Source of the DNA: G963677085 sp963677085
GTDB lineage: Bacteria; Planctomycetota; Planctomycetia; Pirellulales; Thermoguttaceae
Direction of reading: 5' to 3'
DNA: 64,000 nt
Assembly (NCBI GenBank): GCA_963677085.2
Contig: CAXXFH010000003.1
Coordinates: forward strand, 496,001 to 560,000
This document shows, piece after piece, positions 27,059 to 35,689 of this stretch; position 1 is the stretch's first letter, and each line of letters starts with the position of its first letter. The notes beneath the pieces are model-generated. The model was not told the origin of the DNA, ran no database searches, and was given only the letters and a program-made list of their open reading frames with translations. A program made the position numbers and the translations under genes.

Positions 27059-27514
27059 ATGGCACAACTCGATTTCAATGCCCACGACGTCGAACCCACC
27101 ACCGCGTACGAGCCGCTTCCGGCCGGAAAATACCTCGCTGAGATTACGGCCAGCCAGATGAAGCCGACCAAGTCGGGCAACGGCACGTATCTCGAACTGG
27201 AGTACACCGTGCTCGACGGGCCCTATCGAGGCCGCAAGGCCTGGGACCGGCTTTGCCTGAGCCACCCCAACCGCACGACGCAGAAGATCGCCCAGGGCAA
27301 TCTCTCGGCCATCTGCCGGGCGGTCGGCGTAATGCGGCCGCGCGACTCGGTCGAATTGCACAACCTGCCACTGGTCGTCGCGGTCAAGTGCAAGAAGCGT
27401 GAGGACACGGGCGAGGTAACCAACGAAGTGAAGGGCTACGCCAAGCGGGAGTCGGCCACAGGTCAGCCACAGCAGGCGCCGCAAAACGACACGACGCCCC
27501 CGTGGGCCCGCTAG
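27059..27514 (+). CDS. DUF669 ssDNA-binding-like phage protein
   Basis: 151 residues. PLPAGKYLAEITASQMKPT, SGNGTYLELEYTVLDGPYRG and HPNRTTQKIAQGNLSAIC are the core of DUF669, an OB-fold-like family found beside phage recombinases and taken to bind ssDNA. The C-terminus is disordered, Gln/Pro rich, ending PPWAR. TTAGGAG precedes the ATG. It continues the operon interrupted by the higBA insertion. Confidence 0.85.
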   Translation: MAQLDFNAHDVEPTTAYEPLPAGKYLAEITASQMKPTKSGNGTYLELEYTVLDGPYRGRKAWDRLCLSHPNRTTQKIAQGNLSAICRAVGVMRPRDSVELHNLPLVVAVKCKKREDTGEVTNEVKGYAKRESATGQPQQAPQNDTTPPWAR

Positions 27515-27605
27515 GAGCAACGGCTAGTCGCCGTCAGTTTCACCAGAAACATCAACACGGCGCACGTTATCACGGTTTCACAAACTCGCTGCAGGAGAAG
27601 AACAA

Positions 27606-27773
27606 GTGCAAGTAGTGATTATGGCGGTTTTCATCGACGACGGCGACGGCGCGAAGCAGACGGCGCCGCGCCGCAATCCGTTGGATGAGCTCATCGAACG
27701 GATGCGTCGCGAGATGAAGCACGGTCGCGCGTCGGTCAACGAAAGGAAAGCCGATGGGTCGCAAGTCGCGTGA
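27606..27773 (+). CDS. Possible small protein upstream of the resolvase-like gene
   Basis: 55 residues from GTG at 27606 with AGGAG nine bases upstream. It ends 20 bases inside the next gene, as expected for translational coupling. The sequence is acidic at first (FIDDGDGAKQ) and then basic (LDELIERMRREMKHGRA). No family recognised. Support is the ribosome site and the overlap only. Confidence 0.4.
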   Translation: MQVVIMAVFIDDGDGAKQTAPRRNPLDELIERMRREMKHGRASVNERKADGSQVA

Positions 27774-28182
27774 CAAAGGAGCGGTCGGCGAACGGGAGCT
27801 TGCCCGAGAGTTGTCGCGGTTGTTCGGCGTCGAGGCCCGTCGTGGTTGCCAACACCACGGCGGGCCGGGCCGCTACGAGCGGCAGCGATTGGGTGCTGCC
27901 GCACCAACGGCCAACGACGCCAAGCGGGAAGCCTTCCAGGTTTCGCTGAACCCGGGCGAGCCCGACGTTGTCGCCGACATTCCCAACGTGCATATCGAGT
28001 GCAAACGTACCGAACGGCTCCGGCTTTACGACGCGCTTCAGCAGGCGATGGACGACGCCGGCGAGAAGGTGCCCCTGGTCGCGCATCGCCAGAACCACCA
28101 GCCGTGGGTCGTGATCGTGCGGCTGGACGACCTACCCAAACTGGCCGCACAGCTCTATCTGACAATGGCAGAAAACGCGTGA
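27754..28182 (+). CDS. Holliday-junction-resolvase-like PD-(D/E)XK nuclease
   Basis: 142 residues. RDKGAVGERELARELSRLFG supplies the N-terminal acidic residue (Glu13), EPDVVAD the Asp71 and VHIECKR the Glu82-x-Lys84, the layout of archaeal Hjc and phage resolvase-like nucleases. PWVVIVRLDDLPKL follows as in phage homologues. Expected to cleave branched recombination intermediates made by the exonuclease, Sak4-like and DUF669 proteins in the same operon. Confidence 0.75.
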   Translation: MGRKSRDKGAVGERELARELSRLFGVEARRGCQHHGGPGRYERQRLGAAAPTANDAKREAFQVSLNPGEPDVVADIPNVHIECKRTERLRLYDALQQAMDDAGEKVPLVAHRQNHQPWVVIVRLDDLPKLAAQLYLTMAENA

Positions 28183-28275
28183 GAGGGGGCCCTATGCAAA
28201 AGCGTAGGCCGTCAGGGCCAATGCACGTGGTTGGAGAACCGCAGTCTCAGGAGTTGTCGGCAGCCAAGGTATTCA

Positions 28276-28533
28276 TCACCGTTGTGGCCCGTACTTCTCC
28301 ACGAGGGCGTCGACGACAATATCCTTCTCGGATTGGCCTTCAGGCAACCGCGCGATCCCTGTCGCCCGGGCCGTGATCGAGTTGGCCGGTATCTTCGTCT
28401 TCGCTTGCTTCGTGCCGGCAAGCGAACGCACCCAGCGAGCAAACAACGAAGACACGCAGGTCCCTTGTTCGCGAGCAATTCGCTTGGCGTCATCGGCAAC
28501 CCTTTCTTCTACCAAGAGTATGATTTTTTTCAC
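28276..28533 (-). CDS. DUF6364-like antitoxin, apparently orphan
   Basis: 85 residues. MKKIILLVEERVADDAKRIA and SSLFARWVRSLAG resemble a ribbon-helix-helix antitoxin of the DUF6364 type that usually precedes a PIN-domain toxin. Downstream on the minus strand, 28275-28183, contains only an interrupted frame, so no toxin remains. It is inserted between two genes of the plus-strand phage-like operon. Either a relic or a solitary antidote. Confidence 0.65.
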   Translation of the reverse strand: MKKIILLVEERVADDAKRIAREQGTCVSSLFARWVRSLAGTKQAKTKIPANSITARATGIARLPEGQSEKDIVVDALVEKYGPQR

Positions 28534-28616
28534 GGTAACCTCTCATAGTACCTACGTGATAACTCCAATTATGCGTACAGCCTTCCTTCCGAGCAAGTCT
28601 TGAAGCAACGAAAACG

Positions 28617-30314
28617 ATGCACCTCCGTCAATACCAACAAGAAGCCCTCGATGCCGTCTATCGCTTTCTCCGCGAGCGCAACGACAATCCCTGCGTAGTA
28701 TGTCCCACCGGGGCCGGCAAAAGCCTGATTATGGCCACAATCTGCCAAGACGCCGTCATCAAGTGGGGCGGTCGGGTGTTGATCCTCGCCCATGTCAAGG
28801 AACTGCTCGAACAGACGGCGGGTACGTTGCGGCGGATCGCGCCGGCGCTGGATGTCGGCGTCTACTCGGCCGGGCTGAAGCGGCGCGATACGGAACATTC
28901 GGTGATCGTCGCCGGGATCCAGAGCGTCTATCGTCGGGCGTGCGAGTTGGACCGTTTTGATTTGATCCTCGTCGATGAATCACACCTGCTGCCGCCCGAC
29001 GGCGAGGGAATGTACCGCACCTTTCTGGCCGATGCGAAGGTGGTCAACCCCAGCGTGCGCCTGATCGGCCTGACGGCCACGCCCTATCGTCTCAAGTCGG
29101 GCATGCTCTGCGGGCCAGAGAACCTGCTCAATGACGTCTGCTACGAGGTGGGCGTCAAGGAACTGATCGCCCAGGGGTTTTTGTGTCCGTTGCGGACGAA
29201 GGCGGGGCGACAAAAGGTCGATACGTCGGGGCTGCACGTCCGCGGCGGCGAGTTCGTCGGCAGCGAGGTCGAGGACCTGATGGACACCGACGAATTGGTC
29301 GGCGCCGCCTGCCGCGAGATCGTCGCGATGACCAAGGATCGCCGGGCGGTGCTCGTCTTCGCGGCCTCGGTCGCCCATGCCGAGCACGTGCGGGCAACGC
29401 TCGAACGGATGACCGGCCAGCAGTGCGGCCTGGTGACCGGCGACACGCCGGCCGCCGAACGCGAGCAACTCATCGCCCGCTTCAAGGGCGAGCCGATCGC
29501 CGCCAACCTGTTTGGCGACACGCTGCCAACGCTGAAGTACCTGGTCAATGTCAACGTCCTGACCACGGGGTTCGATGCCCCGAACGTCGATTGCGTTGTG
29601 CTGTTGCGCCCGACCGCCTCGCCGGGACTCTATTATCAATGTGTTGGGCGAGGATTCCGGCTGCATCCGGACAAGACCGACTGTCTCGTATTGGACTTCG
29701 GCGGCAATATCCTCCGTCACGGCCCGGTGGATGCGATCGAAGTGACGAAGCGAGAAGGCCGGACGGGTGGCGAAGCGCCGGCCAAGGAATGTCCCGAGTG
29801 CATGGCGGTCATCCATGCCGGCTACTCGGTATGCCCCGATTGCGGCTACGAATTCCCGCCGCCGGAAAACGGCAAGCACGACGCCCGGGCCTCCGACGAA
29901 GGCATCCTCACGGGCGAGGTGATCGACACGGAGTATGACATCCAGGACGTTTTCTATGCGGTCCACACGAAGCGAGGTGCCGACGACGACGCGCCGAAGA
30001 CGATGCGCGTCGATTATCAAGTGGGCCTGAACGACTTTCGCAGCGAGTGGGTCTGCCCGGAGCACGACGGTTGGGCACGGCGGAAGTTCGAGCAATGGTG
30101 GCATCGCCGCTCGAACGACCCCTTGCCCACCACGGCCCAGCAGGCGGTCGACATCGCCGACGCCGGCGGTTTGGCCGCCACTCAGCGCATCACCGTCCGC
30201 AAAATCACCGGGGAGAGATACCACCGCATCGTCGCCTGCGAATTGGGCGAGAGGCCCGAGCCGGTGCCGCTTGAAGTGGCGCTGGGCTATGACGAGTCGG
30301 AGATTCCGTTTTGA
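28617..30314 (+). CDS. Superfamily II DEAD/DEAH-type helicase with zinc finger
   Basis: 565 residues. Motif Q-like LRQYQQEALDAV, Walker A PTGAGKS (30-36), motif II DESH (120-123), motif III LTATPYR (152-158), later TTGFDAPNVDCVVLLRPT and QCVGRGFRLHPDK (motifs V and VI). A four-cysteine finger CPECMAVIHAGYSVCPDCG sits near residue 393. ATP-dependent DNA translocase, as in phage replication modules. Convergent with mazF, whose stop lies 3 bp beyond. Confidence 0.9.
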   Translation: MHLRQYQQEALDAVYRFLRERNDNPCVVCPTGAGKSLIMATICQDAVIKWGGRVLILAHVKELLEQTAGTLRRIAPALDVGVYSAGLKRRDTEHSVIVAGIQSVYRRACELDRFDLILVDESHLLPPDGEGMYRTFLADAKVVNPSVRLIGLTATPYRLKSGMLCGPENLLNDVCYEVGVKELIAQGFLCPLRTKAGRQKVDTSGLHVRGGEFVGSEVEDLMDTDELVGAACREIVAMTKDRRAVLVFAASVAHAEHVRATLERMTGQQCGLVTGDTPAAEREQLIARFKGEPIAANLFGDTLPTLKYLVNVNVLTTGFDAPNVDCVVLLRPTASPGLYYQCVGRGFRLHPDKTDCLVLDFGGNILRHGPVDAIEVTKREGRTGGEAPAKECPECMAVIHAGYSVCPDCGYEFPPPENGKHDARASDEGILTGEVIDTEYDIQDVFYAVHTKRGADDDAPKTMRVDYQVGLNDFRSEWVCPEHDGWARRKFEQWWHRRSNDPLPTTAQQAVDIADAGGLAATQRITVRKITGERYHRIVACELGERPEPVPLEVALGYDESEIPF

Positions 30315-30317
30315 CGC

Positions 30318-30632
30318 CTACATGGAAAACATCTCGACGAGGGCGTCCATGAGATGCTTGGCCGTTGTCGAACGCAGTGTGGTGATCCGTTTGACGAGCC
30401 GCCGTTTGTCGATGGTTCGAATCTGGTCGATCGCGGCCACGCCGGGTTTGCCCTGGACCTTGGTGGCAATGCGAAACGGATAGGAGCGCCCGGTCGTCAA
30501 GGGGACGACCACCACGGTTTGAAGATGGGCGTTGAGTTCGTTGGGCGAAACGATTACCGCCGGGCGGGTTTTGCGGATTTCGCTACCGATCGTGGGATCG
30601 AGGTTGACCAGCCAGACCTCAAAACGCTTCAT
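30318..30632 (-). CDS. mazF: MazF/PemK-family endoribonuclease toxin
   Basis: 104 residues from MKRFEVWLVNLDPTIGSEI; the frame extends to 30719 but the extra 29 residues are unlike the family. EIRKTRPAVIVSPN and VPLTTGRSYPFRI, then AIDQIRTIDKRRLVK, are diagnostic MazF segments. It cleaves RNA at short motifs. The antitoxin gene ends 93 bp upstream of this start rather than overlapping, an unusual gap for mazEF. Confidence 0.88.
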   Translation of the reverse strand: MKRFEVWLVNLDPTIGSEIRKTRPAVIVSPNELNAHLQTVVVVPLTTGRSYPFRIATKVQGKPGVAAIDQIRTIDKRRLVKRITTLRSTTAKHLMDALVEMFSM

Positions 30633-30725
30633 GACCATTCCAATCGAGTTGCACGAGGTTGGAAGTATTCCAGTCCGCCGCCAAACTTCGGGAGGCGGCT
30701 CCAGGCTGGGGGCATCCATTCAAAG

Positions 30726-30974
30726 TCACGAGAGCCATTGACCTTCGAAATCGCCGACCGTTGCATCCCAGTCGTCAAGCTGGTCCTCGCCTGCCTGATG
30801 GCATGCGGAAGCCGCCTCGGCCCAGTTGTCGCGAGGACGTTTTGCGGAGCGAATGATGACGGCATCGCCGGCCACCTCGATTTCCAACGCGCCGGTGAGG
30901 CCCGCCTGTTCGATGACGGCCTTGGGCAGCCGGACGCCCTGGGAATTTCCGATGTTGATCAGATTGGCATGCAT
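30726..30974 (-). CDS. mazE: MazE/AbrB-family antitoxin
   Basis: 82 residues. MHANLINIGNSQGVRLPKAV opens the swapped-hairpin AbrB/MazE DNA-binding fold; ALEIEVAGDAVIIRSAKRPR completes it; the acidic C-terminus (DQLDDWDATVGDFEGQW) should wrap the toxin. A palindrome at 30997-31010 lies 22 bp upstream, a fitting autoregulatory operator. GAGGTG precedes the start. Confidence 0.88.
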   Translation of the reverse strand: MHANLINIGNSQGVRLPKAVIEQAGLTGALEIEVAGDAVIIRSAKRPRDNWAEAASACHQAGEDQLDDWDATVGDFEGQWLS

Positions 30975-30996
30975 CGCTACACCTCGTGTCGTGGGG

Positions 30997-31010
30997 AATG
31001 TAATTACATT
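30997..31010. promoter_or_regulatory. 14-bp perfect palindrome upstream of mazE
   Basis: AATGTAATTACATT, AT-rich in a GC-rich background, 22 bp before the mazE start and about 90 bp before the divergent plus-strand gene at 31101. Probably the MazEF operator and minus-strand -10 region (inferred). Confidence 0.5.
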
Positions 31011-31100
31011 GTAGGTCCACGGCGGCCAGCCGTCAATGGTCGTCTGGCATGCCCTCGGAAGATTTTTACCAAGAGAAACACGCAACGAAAGGACCGCGCC

Positions 31101-31838
31101 ATGACGTACCTCGAAAACCCCAAAACCCGCGGCAGCGGCATCTTGGCCTGCATTCCGCAGACGGGTCGGTGCCCGAACGGGTGCAAGGACTGCTTCTTCC
31201 AGAGCGGGCGGTCGTTTCTCGAACCGCTCGAAAAGAACCTGCCCAACGTCCCCGACGCGGCGATGGTCGAGGGGCGGATCGTGCGGGTCAACGACGGCAA
31301 CGATTCGAACGTCCGTCGCGAGGACGTCATCGAGGCCACCAAGGCGTTCGCCTGGAAGTTTTTCAACACGGCCATCCCGCGGGATCTGGAGACGTTCCCC
31401 GGGCCGGTCGTGTTGACCGTCAATCCGGGCGAGCAGACCGATGGCCGGCCGGTGTTGTTGCAGAACATCCCACGGAACCTGATGTTCGCTCGGGTGCGGA
31501 CGAATACCTGGAACCTTGCGTCGACCGTCGATCCGGCCGTGCAGCACTACACGGCGCAAAGCGTGCCCGTGGTGCTGACGTTCATGGCCTACTTCGAGCA
31601 ATCCGCCGACATCCCCGGCGCGCATCGTGCGAACTATCGCCAACGCGAGCGAACGCTCAATACCTATTGGGCGATTACGCAGGATGCCTGGACACGGGTC
31701 ATGGGCCGCTATCGTGACAACGCGTTGGTCCATTCGTGCGGCCGGGAAGGGATTTCGGGCGGTTCGGCCTGCAAAAACTGCGGCAACTGCCTGCGGGAGT
31801 TCTTTACCACACGCGAGCGGATGCGGACCGCCGATTGA
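31101..31838 (+). CDS. Radical-SAM-like phage-associated protein
   Basis: 245 residues from ATG at 31101 with AAAGGA upstream. GRCPNGCKDCFFQSGR holds Cys24, Cys28 and Cys31 in the CxxxCxxC spacing that ligates the 4Fe-4S cluster of radical SAM enzymes. Near the C-terminus HSCGREGISGG and ACKNCGNC add a second cysteine cluster. VLTVNPGEQTDGRP may help bind S-adenosylmethionine. Substrate unknown. It is followed by a phosphoesterase and a dNTP diphosphohydrolase-like gene, so a nucleotide or DNA modification role is possible. Confidence 0.6.
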   Translation: MTYLENPKTRGSGILACIPQTGRCPNGCKDCFFQSGRSFLEPLEKNLPNVPDAAMVEGRIVRVNDGNDSNVRREDVIEATKAFAWKFFNTAIPRDLETFPGPVVLTVNPGEQTDGRPVLLQNIPRNLMFARVRTNTWNLASTVDPAVQHYTAQSVPVVLTFMAYFEQSADIPGAHRANYRQRERTLNTYWAITQDAWTRVMGRYRDNALVHSCGREGISGGSACKNCGNCLREFFTTRERMRTAD

Positions 31839-31878
31839 CGGGCACCCTCAAGAAGAAGCTGAGCAACAGAAAGACCCT

Positions 31879-32664
31879 ATGAAAACCAACCACCGCATGG
31901 GCGTCGTTCTCTCCGACGTACACTGCCCGTTCCAGGACGAAGCGGTCTGCCGGATGGCGTTGGCCTTCCTCCGCGAGCATCGGCCGGCCACCGTCCACCT
32001 GCTGGGCGACATCGCCGACTTCTACTCGATCAGCCGGTTCGTCAAGGACCCGGCCCGCAAGGACGACCTGCAGGCCGACCTGGATGCCGCCCGCGACTTC
32101 CTGCGCAAACTACGCGACGCCGCCCCGGCAGCCCGGATCGTCTACAGCGAGGGCAATCACGAGTTTCGTCTGCGGCACTACCTGGCCAGCGAGGCGAAGG
32201 CCCTGGCCATGCTCCGCGACCTGCGGCTGGAGCGGCTGCTCGACTTCGACTCGCTGGGAATTCGCTTCCAACCACAGGACCGGCCCTACCGCGTCGGCTC
32301 GCTGCTGTTCACCCATGGGCAATTGATCCGCAAGTGGTCGGCCGCCTCGGCCCGCGGCCACTTCGAGAAGTACGGCTGTTGCGTGATCCACGGCCACACG
32401 CACCGGCTGGGCGCATTCTATCACCGCGACATCGGCGATACCTACGCCGCCTGGGAGAACGGTTGCCTGTGCAACCTCAATCCCGACTACGTAACGGCCC
32501 CCGACTGGCAGCACGGCTGGAGCATCGTCTGGTCGCATCGCGACTATTTCCACGTCGAGCAGGTGGCTGTCGTCAAGGGGCGTTACAACTACCACGGAAA
32601 GGTCTACGGGCGAAGGCGGCTGTCGCCCTCGGCACATTTCGAAGTGGAGGACCTGGCACGATGA
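31879..32664 (+). CDS. Calcineurin-like metallophosphoesterase
   Basis: 261 residues. The five metal-binding motifs are present: SDVH (D13, H15), GD (43-44), GNHE (92-95), TH (H146) and GHTH (172-175). Family members hydrolyse phosphomonoesters or diesters, including nucleic acid ends. The stop overlaps the next start (ATGA), so it is coupled to the diphosphohydrolase-like gene. The upstream open frame to 31627 is not supported by a ribosome site. Confidence 0.88.
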   Translation: MKTNHRMGVVLSDVHCPFQDEAVCRMALAFLREHRPATVHLLGDIADFYSISRFVKDPARKDDLQADLDAARDFLRKLRDAAPAARIVYSEGNHEFRLRHYLASEAKALAMLRDLRLERLLDFDSLGIRFQPQDRPYRVGSLLFTHGQLIRKWSAASARGHFEKYGCCVIHGHTHRLGAFYHRDIGDTYAAWENGCLCNLNPDYVTAPDWQHGWSIVWSHRDYFHVEQVAVVKGRYNYHGKVYGRRRLSPSAHFEVEDLAR

Positions 32665-33041
32665 AACGAGCGTTAAGCATGCACGACGGCGGCAAGCGAC
32701 AGGAATTCACCACGGGCGCCATTCGGGACACGGCCGACGAGAAGTCGCGGCCCGATCTGTTCTCGCCCTTCGCCGAGGAACGGATCGGCCAGTGGTTGCG
32801 CCTGGGGGCCGAGAAGTACGCCGAACGGAACTGGGAGAAAGGCGTCCCCAACAGCCGATGTTTCGCCTCGCTACGGCGCCACGTGATGCGCTACCAGCAG
32901 GGCGACCGCTCGGAGGACCACCTGGCGGCCGTGATCTTCAACGCCATGGCCATCATCCACAACGAGGAGATGATCGCCCGCGGCGTGCTGCCCGCCGAGT
33001 TGGACGACATGCCGCGGTACAGCCAGGAGACCATGGCCTGA
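32661..33041 (+). CDS. dATP/dGTP diphosphohydrolase-like protein (DUF5664)
   Basis: 126 residues. FTTGAIRDTADEKSRPDLFS, LRLGAEKYAERNWEKG and SLRRHVMRYQQGDRSEDHLA, then VIFNAMAIIHNEE, match the phage DUF5664/dGTP_diPhyd_N family, whose members hydrolyse dATP and dGTP or adjust phage nucleotide pools. Start and stop overlap with both neighbours (ATGA and TGATG). Confidence 0.8.
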   Translation: MKRALSMHDGGKRQEFTTGAIRDTADEKSRPDLFSPFAEERIGQWLRLGAEKYAERNWEKGVPNSRCFASLRRHVMRYQQGDRSEDHLAAVIFNAMAIIHNEEMIARGVLPAELDDMPRYSQETMA

Positions 33042-35272
33042 TGCAGGATGCAGCCCTCGCTTACCTACGGCGCGGCTACAAGGTGTTTCCGGTGAACGTC
33101 GGGCTGAAGAAGCCCAACGGGGCGCTGGTCGAGCATGGTGTGCTCGAGGCGACGGACAACGAAGCAACCGTTCGGGCCTGGTTCACCCAAGTGCCGGCCA
33201 GCAATATCGGTTTGGCCTGCGAGGGGTTGTTCGTCATCGATTGCGACCCGGGCCACAACTGGCCGGGCGTCGAGCGGCTGAAGGCCGAAGCGGCGTGTCC
33301 CGCGCAGAGTACGCCCCGCGGCGGACTGCATTTCGTGTTTCGCCGCCCGGCGGGTAAGCCTTGGGGCAACTCCCAAAGCCGCGTGGCATACAAGATCGAC
33401 ACGCGCGCAGACGGCGGCTACATCGTCGCTGCGCCTTCCCACACGATCGATTGCCCCGAAGAGAAGACGGTCGAAGGGGATTACCGCTTCGAGGCGCCCC
33501 TGGTGCCGAGGGACGAACTCCCCGAGCCGCCCGATTGGCTGGTCGCCGAGCTCGATGCGGCCTTTGCACCGAAGCCGGTGCCCGCCGCCTTGCCTCCAGC
33601 CATACCACCGGCCAACGAAAACGATGTCGTCCAGCGGGCCATCGCCTACCTGGCCGCGTGCCCGCCGGCCGTCAGCGGCCAGGGCGGGCACAACCAGACG
33701 TTCGCAGTCACCCAGGCCCTGGTGCATGGCTTCTGCCTCGAGCCGCAGACGGCCCTGCGGCTGTTGCGCGATCACTACAACCCGCGCTGCAAACCCGCCT
33801 GGTCGGAAAAAGAACTGCAGCACAAGGTCGATTCGGCCCTGAAACACCCGTCAGACAAACCGCCTGGCTGGCTGCGGGATACCGGCTTCGAGCAACCGGC
33901 CGACGGTACCGACGTATCGCAGATCGTGGCCATGTCGTGCGGACATTCGGACATCTCGGCCCCCATCGACGAAGATGCGTCGGACAAGGCGGAGATTGCG
34001 GACCCCGGGCCGATCCCCGACGACTTGATGCAAGTGCCCGGCTTCGTCGACGAGGTGATGGACTTCTGTTTGGAGAGCGCCCGCTACCCAAGCGTGCCGC
34101 TGGCCTTCTGCGGTGCCATGACATTGCAGTCGTTTCTCTGCAGCCGGAGGGTGCGCGAGGAGGGCGGCCTGCGTCCGAACCTCTACATGCTCGCCTTGGC
34201 CGGCTCCGGCACGGGCAAGGCCTATCCTCGCAAGATCAACTCGTACATTCTCAGCAAGATCGGGCTCGGCGGCGCGGTGGGCAACCAGATCGCCAGCGGC
34301 CAAGGACTGGAAGACGAGATGTTCATCCACCGCAAAATGCTCTTTCAGACCGACGAAGTCGACAACATGCTCCGCGCGCTCTCTTCGTCGAAAGAGACGT
34401 ACCACAGCATGCTGTTGGCCATGCTGCTGCAACTCTACACCGAAGCCGACGAAACCCATGCGATGCGCGCGAAGGCGAAGGGGAAAGGTCAGGGGAATGA
34501 GGTTCGCGGCGAAATCGATCAGCCGGGCCTGGTGATCTTCGGCACGGCCACGCCGGAATGCTTTTTCGAGGCGATGAGCCCGAGGCTGTTAACCAACGGG
34601 TTGTTCTCGCGATCGATCGTCGTCGACGTGGGCCAGCGCGGGCGGAAGCAACGCACCCGCGACGTGAGCGACATGCCGAGTCACCTCGTCGAAGTGGCCC
34701 AGTGGTGGCAGAATTACAACCCTTCGCCGCCGCATCCCCTCACGGGGTTGAAGCCTACCTTTAACGACATCCACCCCGTGCCGGCCATTGTCCCCTACAC
34801 CGACGAAGGCCTTGCCGTGCTCGACGAACTGGGCACGGAGGCCGACGACCAGTACGACGCGGCCACACTGAAGGGCGACCGGGTGCGGGCCACCCTCTGG
34901 ACGCGGGTTTGCGAGAACGCCACCCGACTGGCCTTGGTCTACGCATGCAGCCGTGATCGTGAGCAACCGCGCATCGATCGGGAAGCGGCTCAGTGGGCTT
35001 CGCGGTTCGTGCGCCACCTCGCAGCACGCATGCTGTTTCTGGCGAGTTCCCACGTTGCGGAGAACCCGTTCCATGCGGAGTGCTTGAAGGTGAAACGCGC
35101 GCTGCAACGGTCACCCACGCAATGCCTGCAACGCCAACACTTGCTGCGAGTCTTGCGATGCAAGTCCGCTGACTTCGATCAGATCGTCTGCACATTGATG
35201 CAGCAAGGTGAGATCGAGTTTGTGGAAATGCGCACCAAGACGAAACCGGCCCAAGGATTTCGACTCGTATGA
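33041..35272 (+). CDS. Bifunctional primase-polymerase fused to a helicase-like DUF3987 region
   Basis: 743 residues from ATG at 33041 overlapping the previous stop. The N-terminal PrimPol domain has VFPVNVGLKKPNG, the metal-binding VIDCDPG (D67, D69), STPRGGLHFVFR and a GGYIVAAPS segment. The middle has a primase C-terminal helical region (AITYL-like and VDSALKHPSDKP). The C-terminal half resembles DUF3987 P-loop proteins with LAGSGTGKAYPRK (Ala follows the Walker Lys where Ser/Thr is usual) and FQTDEVDNML. It should start replication. An iteron cluster begins 18 bp after the stop. Confidence 0.85.
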   Translation: MQDAALAYLRRGYKVFPVNVGLKKPNGALVEHGVLEATDNEATVRAWFTQVPASNIGLACEGLFVIDCDPGHNWPGVERLKAEAACPAQSTPRGGLHFVFRRPAGKPWGNSQSRVAYKIDTRADGGYIVAAPSHTIDCPEEKTVEGDYRFEAPLVPRDELPEPPDWLVAELDAAFAPKPVPAALPPAIPPANENDVVQRAIAYLAACPPAVSGQGGHNQTFAVTQALVHGFCLEPQTALRLLRDHYNPRCKPAWSEKELQHKVDSALKHPSDKPPGWLRDTGFEQPADGTDVSQIVAMSCGHSDISAPIDEDASDKAEIADPGPIPDDLMQVPGFVDEVMDFCLESARYPSVPLAFCGAMTLQSFLCSRRVREEGGLRPNLYMLALAGSGTGKAYPRKINSYILSKIGLGGAVGNQIASGQGLEDEMFIHRKMLFQTDEVDNMLRALSSSKETYHSMLLAMLLQLYTEADETHAMRAKAKGKGQGNEVRGEIDQPGLVIFGTATPECFFEAMSPRLLTNGLFSRSIVVDVGQRGRKQRTRDVSDMPSHLVEVAQWWQNYNPSPPHPLTGLKPTFNDIHPVPAIVPYTDEGLAVLDELGTEADDQYDAATLKGDRVRATLWTRVCENATRLALVYACSRDREQPRIDREAAQWASRFVRHLAARMLFLASSHVAENPFHAECLKVKRALQRSPTQCLQRQHLLRVLRCKSADFDQIVCTLMQQGEIEFVEMRTKTKPAQGFRLV

Positions 35273-35289
35273 GAGAACCACCATCAGAA

Positions 35290-35544
35290 ATCCTTCACGG
35301 AATCCTTCACAAATCCTTCACAAAAACTCCTCGCCGTGAAGGATTCACGTGGAAATGGGGCGAATCCTTCACGGATTGTGTGAAGGATTTGTGAAGGATT
35401 CAGGAAGGATTTGAATCGGCGTAAGTCCATTAATAACCAATCATTCTCTCTCCTTCTCTATGAATTCTTCCCACTTCACGCGACGTAGCGCGCGGGGCGC
35501 GTGTGCGCGTATATGAGGGGGTGGTGAAGGATTTCGGGAAGGAT
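35290..35544. repeat. Iteron-like cluster of ATCCTTCAC / GTGAAGGAT (candidate origin)
   Basis: Exact ATCCTTCAC at 35290, 35302, 35313 and 35364, and exact GTGAAGGAT at 35336, 35380, 35391 and 35524; degenerate copies near 35402 and 35536. Copies at 35364-35372 and 35380-35388 form a hairpin. An AT-rich tract with TTAATAACCAATCATT lies at about 35426-35445. Location behind a primase gene, iterons and AT-rich DNA suggest a replication origin. Confidence 0.65.
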
Positions 35545-35584
35545 TTCCAATAGGTACTTCCGCCCCAGGGGGGCCGCGAACCCC

Positions 35585-35660
35585 GCGGGAACACATCGCC
35601 TTATGAGACACAGTTGGTTGTGGCGCTGACGTTTTTTCCACGGCAGCCATCCCCGGGAGC
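35585..35660. other. Conserved origin-proximal box, copy 1
   Basis: GCGGGAACAC, GAGACACAGTT, GTTGTGGCGCTG, a T6 run, and CGGCAGCC occur in the same order as in 46789-46860. Both copies follow an iteron cluster, so this is taken as a shared part of two replication modules. The 417-base gap 35273-35689 holds no convincing gene. Confidence 0.45.
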
Positions 35661-35689
35661 TCCGTGTGCCCTGTGCACTGCTCGTGGGG

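Noticed and set aside
28980..30224. 414-codon minus-strand frame
   Set aside because: Antisense to the SF2 helicase with all motifs intact.
35269..35394. 41-codon frame overlapping the iterons
   Set aside because: Composed largely of translated 9-mer repeats, no ribosome site of its own; not listed as a gene.
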